Of a DNA stretch of 52,097 nt, positions 32,458 through 40,463 are shown one piece after another. Position numbers and translations under genes: made by a program. The notes beneath the pieces are model-generated. The model was not told where the DNA came from. It saw only the letters and a program-made list of their open reading frames with translations, and ran no database searches. Origin of the DNA: an uncultured Gemmatimonadota bacterium (GTDB lineage: Bacteria > Gemmatimonadota > Gemmatimonadetes > Longimicrobiales > Longimicrobiaceae); the NCBI GenBank assembly GCA_902805735.1, contig CADCTW010000128.1, positions 1-52,097 on the forward strand. The letters are read 5' to 3'. Position 1 is the first letter of the stretch. Every line of letters starts with the position of its first letter.

Positions 32458-34623
32458 ATGGGAGCCATGAAGCCATCTCTTCCGCCCCGCGCCGCGCGCG
32501 CGCTGTGGGTGCTCGCGGCCGCGGCCGTCGTGCCCGCGTCCGCGCAGGCGCAGGGGCTGCAGTACCCCGAGGCGCGCCGCGCCGACCAGGTGGACGTCTT
32601 CCACGGCACGCGCGTGGCCGATCCGTACCGCTGGCTGGAGGACAGCGACGCCCCGGAGACGCGCGCCTGGATCACGGCGCAGAACCGCCTCACCGATTCG
32701 TACCTGGAGGCGATCCCGGAGCGGCGCCGCATCGGCGAGCGGCTCACGCAGCTCTGGAACTACGAGCGCTACGGGACGCCCTTCAAGCGCGCGGGCCGTT
32801 ACTTCTTCTGGAAGAACAACGGGCTGCAGAACCAGTCGGTGCTCTACACCGCCGCGTCGCTCACCGCGCAGCCGCGGGTGGTGCTGGACCCCAACACCCT
32901 GTCGCGCGACGGCACCATGGCCGTTTCCGCCACGTCGGTGAGCAAGGACGGGCGGCGGCTGGGGTACGGCGTATCGTCCGGCGGGTCGGACTGGCAGGAG
33001 CTGCGGGTGCGCGACGTGGCCACGGGCACCGACCTCCCGGACCGCATCCAATGGGTGAAGTTCTCCGGGATCAGCTGGACGCGCGACGGGCGCGGCTTCT
33101 TCTACTCCCGCTACCCGCAGCCCACGGGGAACGCGCTCACCTCCACGGTCCGCAACCAGAAGCTGTACTACCATCGCCTGGGGACCCCGCAGTCCGCCGA
33201 CGTGCTGGTGTACGAGCGCACGGACCAGCCGGACTGGGGCTTCCGCGGCTTCGTGACCGACGACGGGCGCTACCTGGTGATCAACGTCACGCAGGGCACC
33301 GACCGGCGCAACCGCGTCTACATCAAGGAACTGGGCTCCGCCGCCGCCCCGCGGCTGGACGCGCGCGTGGTGCGCCTGCTGGACGATTTCGACGCGGACT
33401 ACACCTACGTGGGGAACGACGGGCCCGTCTTCTACTTCCAGACGGACCTGGAAGCCCCGCGCGGGCGGGTGATCGCCATCGACCTGCGCACGCCGGCGCG
33501 CGCCCGCTGGCGCACGGTGGTGCCGCAGGCGGCGGACGCGCTGAGCGACGTGACCATGGCCGGCGGGCGGCTGGTCGCGCAGTACATGCACGACGCGGCG
33601 GCGCGGGTGCGCATCTTCGAAAAGAGCGGCACCCTGGTGCGCGACGTCCAGCTCCCCGGCCTGGGCTCGGTGGGCGGGATGAGCGGCAACCCGGACGACC
33701 CGGAGCTCTTCTACTCCTTCGCCTCGTACCTGAGCCCCAACACGGTGTACCGCCACGACGTGCGCACGGGGCGCTCGGGCGTGGTGTGGGCGCCGCGCGT
33801 GGGCTTCGACGCCAGCCGCTACGAGACACGCCAGCTCTTCTTCCGCAGCAAGGACGGCACGCGCGTCCCCATGTTCGTCACGCACCGCAAGGGGATGGCG
33901 CTGGACGGCAACAACCCCACCCTGCTCTACGGCTACGGCGGCTTCAACTCGGCCGTGACGCCCGGGTTCGCGGCCAGCGTGGCGGTGTGGCTGGAGATGG
34001 GGGGCGTGTACGCCGAGGCCAACCTCCGCGGCGGGAGCGAGTACGGCGAGGAGTGGCACGCCGCGGGCACCAAGGAGCGCAAGCAGAACGTCTTCGACGA
34101 CTTCATCGGCGCGGCGGAGCACCTGGTGGCGCAGAAGTACACGTCGCCGGCCAAGCTGGCCATCTCCGGCGCCTCCAACGGCGGGCTGCTGGTGGGCGCG
34201 GTGCTCAACCAGCGCCCCGAGCTGTTCGGCGCGGCGCTCCCCGCGGTGGGGGTGATGGACATGCTGCGCTTCCACAAGTTCACCATCGGGTGGGCGTGGA
34301 CCTCGGACTACGGCTCGCCCGAAGACCCGGCGCTCTTCCCGGCCATCTACGCGTACTCGCCGCTGCACAACATCAAGCCCGGCACGCGCTACCCGGCCGT
34401 GCTGGTGACCACCGGCGACCACGATGACCGCGTGGTTCCCGGCCACTCGTTCAAGTACGCGGCGGCCATGCAGGCGGCGCAGGCGGGTCCCGCGCCCGTG
34501 CTGATCCGCATCGAGACGCGGGCCGGCCATGGCGCCGGCAAGCCCACGCAGATGCAGATCGAGGAGGCCGCGGACCGCTGGGCGTTCCTGGTGAAGAACC
34601 TGGGGATGCGGGTGAGCTTCTAA
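32458..34623 (+). CDS. Prolyl oligopeptidase family serine peptidase (S9A), secreted
   Basis: The 721-residue protein has a signal peptide (about residues 4-30, hydrophobic ALWVLAAAAVVPASAQAQ), an N-terminal start of the fold ADPYRWLED, a seven-bladed beta-propeller (about 75-430) and a C-terminal alpha/beta hydrolase. The triad is visible: Ser573 in SGASNGGLL, Asp in GDHDDRV near 656, His in RAGHGAGKP near 690. S9A enzymes cleave peptides after proline; with a signal peptide this one acts in the periplasm or outside. The start could also be the ATG at 32467, nine bases later. It is preceded by the tRNA array on the other strand. Confidence 0.93.
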   Translation: MGAMKPSLPPRAARALWVLAAAAVVPASAQAQGLQYPEARRADQVDVFHGTRVADPYRWLEDSDAPETRAWITAQNRLTDSYLEAIPERRRIGERLTQLWNYERYGTPFKRAGRYFFWKNNGLQNQSVLYTAASLTAQPRVVLDPNTLSRDGTMAVSATSVSKDGRRLGYGVSSGGSDWQELRVRDVATGTDLPDRIQWVKFSGISWTRDGRGFFYSRYPQPTGNALTSTVRNQKLYYHRLGTPQSADVLVYERTDQPDWGFRGFVTDDGRYLVINVTQGTDRRNRVYIKELGSAAAPRLDARVVRLLDDFDADYTYVGNDGPVFYFQTDLEAPRGRVIAIDLRTPARARWRTVVPQAADALSDVTMAGGRLVAQYMHDAAARVRIFEKSGTLVRDVQLPGLGSVGGMSGNPDDPELFYSFASYLSPNTVYRHDVRTGRSGVVWAPRVGFDASRYETRQLFFRSKDGTRVPMFVTHRKGMALDGNNPTLLYGYGGFNSAVTPGFAASVAVWLEMGGVYAEANLRGGSEYGEEWHAAGTKERKQNVFDDFIGAAEHLVAQKYTSPAKLAISGASNGGLLVGAVLNQRPELFGAALPAVGVMDMLRFHKFTIGWAWTSDYGSPEDPALFPAIYAYSPLHNIKPGTRYPAVLVTTGDHDDRVVPGHSFKYAAAMQAAQAGPAPVLIRIETRAGHGAGKPTQMQIEEAADRWAFLVKNLGMRVSF

Positions 34624-34629
34624 AAGATT

Positions 34630-34689
34630 GGGCTCACACAGAGACACAGAGGCACAGAGATAAGTTCATCTCTGTGCCTCTGTGTCTCA
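34630..34689. repeat. 3'-end palindromic hairpin, copy 13 (right arm cut short)
   Basis: Full left arm. The right arm ends at GTCTCAG because the stop codon of the convergent zinc-ribbon gene (34687-34689) lies in it. Confidence 0.85.
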
Positions 34690-35295
34690 GCAGAGGTAGC
34701 GGCCTTCGTCGGCGAGTTCTTCGAGGAGGCGGCCGGTCTCGTTCTCTTCGGCGGCGGCCTGGCGGAGATTCGGGGTGGCGTGGTGGCGCGCGCCGCAGGT
34801 GCTGCAGGCCAGGTAGGGCTGGCGGAAGAGCGCGACTTCGGCCCAGTTGCCCGTGCACTCGGAGCGGATGTGGCGCAGGTTGTGGCCCTCGTCCACCGAG
34901 ATACGCTCCTCTTCGGCCTCCGTGAAGGCTTCCAGGCGCGGCTCGAAGTGGCAGTGGAAGCAGGTGAGCGCGTGCGGCAGGTTGATGGCGGCGCCGCGCG
35001 GCAGCTCCAGGGGGTGCGCGCAGCGCGGGCACTGCCCCGCGAACCACCGCACCCGGTAGCTGCGCGAGAACCAGACGGCCAGGTACGCCCCCACCCCGAA
35101 GCTGAGCACCGGCCAGGGGTAGTGAGGCGGCACCCAGAACGACCAGGGCGCGATCCCCCAGAACACCATCAGCGAGAGCGCCGCCGCCGCCATCCTGAAC
35201 GGGAGCGGGCGGCGCCAGAGCCCCACGCGCGCGGGAGCGGGCGGGTACGCGCGCAGGATCAGGTGAACCGGCGGTGCCTGGAAGCTGCTTCTCAT
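34687..35295 (-). CDS. Zinc-ribbon membrane protein, function unknown
   Basis: The 202-residue product has two membrane segments (about 33-50 and 60-78, ALSLMVFWGIAPWSFWV and VLSFGVGAYLAVWF) followed by cysteine pairs: CPRC near residue 89, CFHC near 112 and CSTC near 167, consistent with two zinc ribbons. There is an HHATPNLRQAA block after the last pair. I do not recognise the family. The start at ATG 35295 is chosen; an upstream in-frame start at 35355 would add a doubtful basic tail. The stop lies in the right arm of hairpin copy 13. Confidence 0.7.
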   Translation of the reverse strand: MRSSFQAPPVHLILRAYPPAPARVGLWRRPLPFRMAAAALSLMVFWGIAPWSFWVPPHYPWPVLSFGVGAYLAVWFSRSYRVRWFAGQCPRCAHPLELPRGAAINLPHALTCFHCHFEPRLEAFTEAEEERISVDEGHNLRHIRSECTGNWAEVALFRQPYLACSTCGARHHATPNLRQAAAEENETGRLLEELADEGRYLC

Positions 35296-35361
35296 GGCGG
35301 CCCGGGGGGTGCGTGGGGTCCTGTTTCGAACATACAAGCACCCCTCGCGCCGCACAACGCG

Positions 35362-35413
35362 GGAGGCACAGAGCTAATCTCATCTCTGTGCCTCCGTGTC
35401 TCCGTGTGAGCCC
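35362..35413. repeat. 3'-end palindromic hairpin, copy 14
   Basis: A perfect 12-bp inner stem GGAGGCACAGAG/CTCTGTGCCTCC with an extended right arm. It lies just past the leuS stop on the minus strand; on the plus strand it is followed by TTTTTTT. Confidence 0.8.
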
Positions 35414-35418
35414 TTTTT

Positions 35419-37872
35419 TTAGCCGACCACGAGATTGACCAGCCGGTCCGGGACGAAGATCACCTTCCGGACCTCCTTGCCCTCCATGAACTTGCGGACG
35501 TTCTCGTCGGCCACGGCGGCGGAGCGGGCGTCGGATTCGGCGATGCCGCGGGGCATGGGCATGCGCGCGCGCAGCTTGCCGTTCACCTGCACCACGAACT
35601 CCACCGTATCCGCCATGGTCTTGGCGGGGTCGTAGCCGGGCCACTCCGCCTCGTCGAAGATGGAGCCCGCGTGCCCCGCGCGCTCCCACAGCTCCTCCGC
35701 CAGGTGCGGCGCGAAGGGGGCCACCAGGCGCACCAGCGGCTCCACGGCGGCGCGCTCCGGCGTGCGGCCGCCCGTGCGGACCACGTTGAGGTACTCCATC
35801 ATCGCCGCGATGGCGGTGTTGTACGAGAGCGCCTCCAGGTCGTCCGTCACCTTTTTGATGGTGGCGTGCAGCTTCTGCTCCACCGCGGGGTCGATCTCGC
35901 GCTCCTCGGCGGAGAGCACCGCGTCCCACAACCGGTTGAGGAAGTTGTAGGGCCCGGAGATCCCCGCGTCGCGGAAGTCACCGCCCTCCTGGTAGGGCCC
36001 CAGGAACATGAGAAAGGTGCGGAAGGTGTCCGCGCCCCACTCGGCGATGTAGTCGTCCGGCACCACCACGTTGCCGCGCGACTTGGACATCTTGGAGCCC
36101 TCCTTCACGATCAGCCCGTGCGCCCGGAAGCGGGTGAACGGCTCCTCGAAGCCGATGTGCCCCATGTCCTTGAGCGCCATCGTGATGAAGCGCGCGTACA
36201 GCAGGTGCAGCACCGCGTGCTCGTTGCCCCCGATGTAGCTGTCCACGGGGAGCCACTTCTTCGTGATCTCCGCGTCGAACGGGATCCGCTCGTTCCCCGC
36301 CGACGGGTAGCGCAGGAAGTACCACGACGAGTCCAGGAAGGTGTCGGACACGTCCGTCTCGCGCCGGGCCCGGCCGCCGCACGCGGGGCAGTCCGTGAGG
36401 TACCACTCCTCGTGGCGCGCCAGCGGCGACACGCCCGAGGCGTCCGGCTTGAAGTCTTCGATGGGCGGCAGCAGCACCGGGAGCTGGTCTTCGGGCACCG
36501 GCACGGTGCCGCACTCGTCGCAGTACAGGATGGGGATGGGCGGGCCCCAGTAGCGCTGGCGCGAGATCGTCCAGTCGTGCAGGCGATAGTTGACGCGCGG
36601 CGTCCCCGCCCCCTGCTGCGCCAGCAGGGTGGTGATGGCGCTCTTCGCCGTCTCCACCTCCAGCCCCGTGAAGCGGCCGGAGTTCACCAGGCGCCCGCCC
36701 CCCGTGTACGCCTCCGCCAGCGGCGTCTCGCCGTCCTCGCCCTCGCCGGCGACGACGCGGCGGATGGTGAGGCCGAACTTTCCCGCGAACTCGAAGTCGC
36801 GCTCGTCGTGGCCCGGCACGGCCATGATGGCGCCCGTGCCGTACTCCATCAGCACGTAGTCCGCGATCCACACGGGGATCTCTTCGCCGTTGGCCGGGTT
36901 CAGCGCGCGGGCGCCGGTGTCCACCCCCGTCTTGATCTTGTCCGTCTTCTTGCGCGACACCAGGTCGGTGGCCGTGGCCTGCCGGCGGTACTCGTCCACC
37001 TCGGCGCGCTTCTCGTCCGTGGTGATGCGGTCCACCAGCGGGTGCTCGGGGGCCAGCACCATGTAGGTGGCGCCGAAGAGCGTGTCCGGCCGCGTGGTGA
37101 AGACGGAGACGGCCAGCGGCTCGCCCTGGTCCTGCCCCAAGATGGGGAAGCGGATCTCCGCCCCCTCGCTGCGGCCGATCCAGTTCTCCTGCGCCTTGCG
37201 CGTGGTGTCCGACCAGTCGATGTGCTTCAGGTTCTCGAGCAGCTTCCCCGCGTACTGGGTGATGCGAAAGAACCACTGGCTGAGGAACCTCATCTCCACG
37301 GCCGTGCCGCAGCGCTCGCACTCGCCCCCCACCACCTGCTCGTTGGCGAGCACGGTGTTGCAGTTGGGGCACCAGTTGACCGCCGCCTCCTTCTTCTCCG
37401 CCAGCCCGCCCTTGTAGAGCTGCAGGAAGATCCACTGCGTCCAGCGGTAGTAGTCCGGCGTGGTGGTGTCGACGGTGTGGTTCCAGTCGTACATGAAGCC
37501 CACGCGGCGAAGCTGGCGCGTGAAGCGCTCCACGTTGCGCGGGATCAGCTCGCTGGGGTGGATCCCCTGCTTGAGCGCGAAGTTCTCCGAGTGGATGCCG
37601 AAGGCGTCGAAGCCGATCGGCTCGAAGACGTCGTGCCCCTGCAGCCGCTTGAAGCGGCCGAAGACGTCGGCGCCGGTGAATGCGTAGATGTTCCCCACGT
37701 GCAGCCCTTCGGCCGACGGGTAGGGGAACATCATCAGGTTGTAGAAGGGACGCTCCGCGGCGCGGAGCTCCTCCTCCGTCCACGTGTTGGTGCCCCGCTC
37801 GTCCCACCGCGCCTGCCACTTCCGCTCCACCTCTGCGGCCTGGTAGCTGCCGGTCCTTGGTTCGCTGCTCAT
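35419..37872 (-). CDS. leuS: Leucyl-tRNA synthetase
   Basis: The 817-residue class Ia synthetase has the HIGH-type motif HVGN at residues 58-61, the zinc-binding region with CPNC and CERC (about 160-180), the CP1 editing domain (about 220-420), the catalytic core, and KMSKS as KMSKSRGN near residue 594. It charges tRNA-Leu with leucine and edits mischarged isoleucine and norvaline. The length is normal. The start is ATG 37872. A promoter at 37948-37975 and a hairpin at 37891-37934 lie in its leader, so attenuation or upstream termination is possible. A 3'-end hairpin follows the stop. Confidence 0.97.
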   Translation of the reverse strand: MSSEPRTGSYQAAEVERKWQARWDERGTNTWTEEELRAAERPFYNLMMFPYPSAEGLHVGNIYAFTGADVFGRFKRLQGHDVFEPIGFDAFGIHSENFALKQGIHPSELIPRNVERFTRQLRRVGFMYDWNHTVDTTTPDYYRWTQWIFLQLYKGGLAEKKEAAVNWCPNCNTVLANEQVVGGECERCGTAVEMRFLSQWFFRITQYAGKLLENLKHIDWSDTTRKAQENWIGRSEGAEIRFPILGQDQGEPLAVSVFTTRPDTLFGATYMVLAPEHPLVDRITTDEKRAEVDEYRRQATATDLVSRKKTDKIKTGVDTGARALNPANGEEIPVWIADYVLMEYGTGAIMAVPGHDERDFEFAGKFGLTIRRVVAGEGEDGETPLAEAYTGGGRLVNSGRFTGLEVETAKSAITTLLAQQGAGTPRVNYRLHDWTISRQRYWGPPIPILYCDECGTVPVPEDQLPVLLPPIEDFKPDASGVSPLARHEEWYLTDCPACGGRARRETDVSDTFLDSSWYFLRYPSAGNERIPFDAEITKKWLPVDSYIGGNEHAVLHLLYARFITMALKDMGHIGFEEPFTRFRAHGLIVKEGSKMSKSRGNVVVPDDYIAEWGADTFRTFLMFLGPYQEGGDFRDAGISGPYNFLNRLWDAVLSAEEREIDPAVEQKLHATIKKVTDDLEALSYNTAIAAMMEYLNVVRTGGRTPERAAVEPLVRLVAPFAPHLAEELWERAGHAGSIFDEAEWPGYDPAKTMADTVEFVVQVNGKLRARMPMPRGIAESDARSAAVADENVRKFMEGKEVRKVIFVPDRLVNLVVG

Positions 37873-37890
37873 GGTATTCCCGGTCCGCTT

Positions 37891-37934
37891 AAAATCGGGC
37901 CGCCGCCGCGGAGTGCTTCCCCGCGGCGGCGGCC
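37891..37934 (-). terminator. GC-rich hairpin in front of leuS
   Basis: A perfect 14-bp stem (37898-37911 with 37921-37934) followed on the minus strand by CGATTTTAAG. It could terminate the upstream membrane-protein gene or act as an attenuator in the leuS leader. Confidence 0.55.
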
Positions 37935-37947
37935 TGGTGCCACTCCC

Positions 37948-37975
37948 AATCTATTCCACCGCCCCCGATTGACAA
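37948..37975 (-). promoter_or_regulatory. Predicted leuS promoter
   Basis: On the minus strand TTGTCA (37975-37970), 16 bases, TAGATT (37953-37948). The transcript would begin just before the hairpin at 37891-37934. Confidence 0.5.
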
Positions 37976-37983
37976 CCCCGGGC

Positions 37984-39192
37984 CTACGCCCCCGCGGCCT
38001 CCGCCGGCAGCTCGCGCGGCTCCGGGCCCGCGACGATGCGCCGCTCCACCACGCTGGTGATCCACTGCTTGAGCGGCCCGAACGCCAGCGCCACCACCGC
38101 GCCCGCCACCGCCGCGCCGAGCCCTTCCGACAGGTTGAGGGCGCCGGCCAGGAGCGACGAGGCCACGTTCTCCACCACGCCGAACAGCAGCGCGCCGGTC
38201 ACCGCGAGCACGCCGTACACGGTGGTGCGCTTGAGGGCGAGCGCCGGGTCCAGCGCGCCGTCGTAGAGCAGCGCCACGCCCAGGCACACCACGATGAGCC
38301 CCATGGCGGCGATGCTGGCCAGGACCTGCGCGGCCATGGCCGCGTAAGGCACCACCAGATCCGTGGTGTTCCCCGCCGCGCCCTGCGCGAACCCGGCCTT
38401 CGCGGAGATCACGCCCGAGGCCAGCGCGCCCATGCCCGCCACCCACAGCGCGGCGTAGAACCCCTGCACCACCCAGAGGATGTGACGCCGCCCGCCCGCG
38501 TCGGACAGCTCGTAGCTGCTGCGCAGGTATCCAACCCCGGTCAGCACGCCCCACAGGAGCCCGACGGACACGGCGACCTCCACTGCCAGAATGCCGCCCA
38601 CCCGCGCCGCGAGCGACACCGCGGCGCCGGCGGCCGCGCCCCCCCACACCACCTCCGGCCGAAGCAGCGCGCGCCGCACGCGCCCCACGGCCGGCGGCTT
38701 CTTGCCGCGCCGCTCCGCGCGGCTGCGGGCCGCCCCGTGGAGGGTGGCCTCCGTGACCGGCCGCGGAAAGAGCGTGGCGAAGCGGACGAAGCACGCCACC
38801 GCCACCCAGCTCGCCGCGCCGTGGAGCAGGAGCTGGGCGGGGATGGACAGGCCGGCCGCGGAGAGCGCGGCGCCCGGGATGAACATGCAGCTCAGGAACA
38901 CCGCCAGCACGCGTGCCTCGGGCCGGTGCGCGGCCCGCCACGCCAGCGTCAGCGCCAGCCCCAGCGAGAGCGCGCAAAGGGCGGAGCTCAGGTACAGCTC
39001 CAGCATGCGGGGCGCCGCCGCCTCCCAGCGCGACCAGGAGGTGGAGCCGGCCTGCAGGGTGGCCGTGCTGATCTCACGCCAGTGCTCGAGCAGCCAGCGG
39101 GGGTACACCAGGACGAGCGCGGATTCCACGAGGCCCACCACGGCGTACAGGGTGAGCGCCACCTGGAAGAGGCGGATGCGCAGGGAGGTCAT
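37984..39192 (-). CDS. Multi-pass membrane protein of unknown function
   Basis: The 402-residue product has about 8-9 predicted hydrophobic segments. The C-terminal run ALLYDGALDPALALKRTTVYG followed by a long membrane pair and FGPLKQWITSVVERRI resembles the end of the membrane sensor region found before histidine kinase domains, but here no kinase follows. It may be a stand-alone receptor module. No motif gives a function. It is upstream of leuS on the same strand, 111 bp away with a hairpin between. Confidence 0.7.
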   Translation of the reverse strand: MTSLRIRLFQVALTLYAVVGLVESALVLVYPRWLLEHWREISTATLQAGSTSWSRWEAAAPRMLELYLSSALCALSLGLALTLAWRAAHRPEARVLAVFLSCMFIPGAALSAAGLSIPAQLLLHGAASWVAVACFVRFATLFPRPVTEATLHGAARSRAERRGKKPPAVGRVRRALLRPEVVWGGAAAGAAVSLAARVGGILAVEVAVSVGLLWGVLTGVGYLRSSYELSDAGGRRHILWVVQGFYAALWVAGMGALASGVISAKAGFAQGAAGNTTDLVVPYAAMAAQVLASIAAMGLIVVCLGVALLYDGALDPALALKRTTVYGVLAVTGALLFGVVENVASSLLAGALNLSEGLGAAVAGAVVALAFGPLKQWITSVVERRIVAGPEPRELPAEAAGA

Positions 39193-39270
39193 CGCGCGAT
39201 GGGGAAGGAGGGGGAACAGAAGAGGCGGCGGAAGCTAAGCATCTCGTTGCCCGAAAACAAGATGAAAAGC

Positions 39271-39305
39271 GGTCTCACCGAGAGGCACAGAGACACGGAG
39301 AAACG
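39271..39305 (-). repeat. 3'-end repeat, copy 15 (single arm)
   Basis: GTCTCACCGAGAGGCACAGAG and ACACGGAGAAACG form one arm only, with the block order of the single-arm subtype. It is next to the stop of the aminopeptidase gene. Confidence 0.65.
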
Positions 39306-39308
39306 TTC

Positions 39309-40364
39309 TCAGGGCGCCAGCGCGGCCACGGCGGCATACGGGTCCGCCCGGTTGGAGCGGGCGGCGGCGATGATGTCCGTGACGGCGCGGCGCAGGTCGC
39401 CGCCGCGGGAGCGGTAGACGCGGTCGAAGAGCTCCAGGCGGTCGTAGTAGATGCGCCGCGAGATCAGGGTGGCGTTGTTGAGGGGGCCGCGCGTGAACCC
39501 GGCGAAGGAGCCCGCCTTGAAGCGCGGCTGCACCTCGGCGGTGAAGCGCTGGCGGGCGCGGTTGAAGACGCCCTCGCGCTCGCGCAGCTTGGCCTCGCGG
39601 GTGAGGTCGGTGCGGGCGTAGAGCGTCTCCAGCTCGCGCACCAGCCCGTCCAGGAACCGGCCAAAGATCACGTCGTCTTCCCACGACGCGGCGGCCTCGC
39701 GGCAGCGCGCGCTGGCGGCGCCCTCGCGCGCGCAGAAGAAGTGCACGGCGCCGCGCCCGCCCACGAAGCTGGCGAAGCTCTCGTTGAACGCCACCTGCCC
39801 CGGCGCGAAGAAGGTGTTGTGGGTGATCTCGTGGATCACCGTGTTCCCCAGCGACACCTCGTCGTAGCGCAGCAGGGTGGAAAGGAGCGGGTCGTTGAAC
39901 CATCCCAGTGTGCTGAACGCGGCCGTGGGGCGCACGTAGGTGTCGAAGCCCTCCCGCTCCAGCCGCTCCGCCTCCCGCGCGGCGTCGCGCGGGTCGAAGA
40001 AGCCCTTGTACGGCACCCGCCCCACGATGGGGAACCACCAGGTGTGCGCCTGGAAGCGGTCCTTGTGCGCGGCCGAGAGCACCATCGCCAGCGTGTCCGA
40101 CTTCACGCGCGTGAACAGCGTGTAGCTGTTCCCCGCCTCCAGGCCCAGCGAGTCGCGCGCGAAGAGCCGCGCCTCCTGTACCACCACCAGCTTGCCGCGC
40201 GTCGCCTCGTCCGTTCGCGGGTCCGCCACGATCCGCGCGATCGGCTTGCGGCGCGCGAGGATCTTGGCCTCTTCCCAGCTTGCGCGGAGCAGGTACGCCG
40301 GCGAGCAGGCGGACGCCGTGGAGGCGAGGGCGAGCGCGAGGAGGAGCTTGGGGAGGTGGCGCAT
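39309..40364 (-). CDS. Putative aminopeptidase lipoprotein (PF10023-like)
   Basis: The 351-residue protein has a signal peptide ending in a lipobox-like ASAC (Cys20), and a zinc peptidase HEITH motif (His178-Glu179-His182) in VIHEITHNTFFAPGQVAFNESFASFVG; Glu195 is a likely third ligand. This segment is diagnostic of the PF10023 putative aminopeptidase family. It should act in the periplasm on peptides; substrate unknown. ATG 40364 is chosen because the longer frame lacks a signal peptide start. A repeat arm follows the stop. Confidence 0.85.
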   Translation of the reverse strand: MRHLPKLLLALALASTASACSPAYLLRASWEEAKILARRKPIARIVADPRTDEATRGKLVVVQEARLFARDSLGLEAGNSYTLFTRVKSDTLAMVLSAAHKDRFQAHTWWFPIVGRVPYKGFFDPRDAAREAERLEREGFDTYVRPTAAFSTLGWFNDPLLSTLLRYDEVSLGNTVIHEITHNTFFAPGQVAFNESFASFVGGRGAVHFFCAREGAASARCREAAASWEDDVIFGRFLDGLVRELETLYARTDLTREAKLREREGVFNRARQRFTAEVQPRFKAGSFAGFTRGPLNNATLISRRIYYDRLELFDRVYRSRGGDLRRAVTDIIAAARSNRADPYAAVAALAP

Positions 40365-40418
40365 GCGGGTCACGGTTGGGCCTTGGACGGATTGTCGCAT
40401 CCGCTCCAAGATAACAGC

Positions 40419-40450
40419 GGGCTCACACAGAGGCACAGAGACACGGAGAA
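40419..40450 (-). repeat. 3'-end repeat, copy 16 (single arm)
   Basis: GGGCTCACACAGAGGCACAG then AGACACGGAGAA, without a partner arm. It lies 13 bases beyond the pabBC stop. Confidence 0.7.
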
Positions 40451-40463
40451 AGGCGCGCTGCGC

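Noticed and set aside
37891..37975. T-box riboswitch in front of leuS
   Set aside because: The leader is about 70 bases, too short for a T-box, and it has no specifier loop or T-box sequence.
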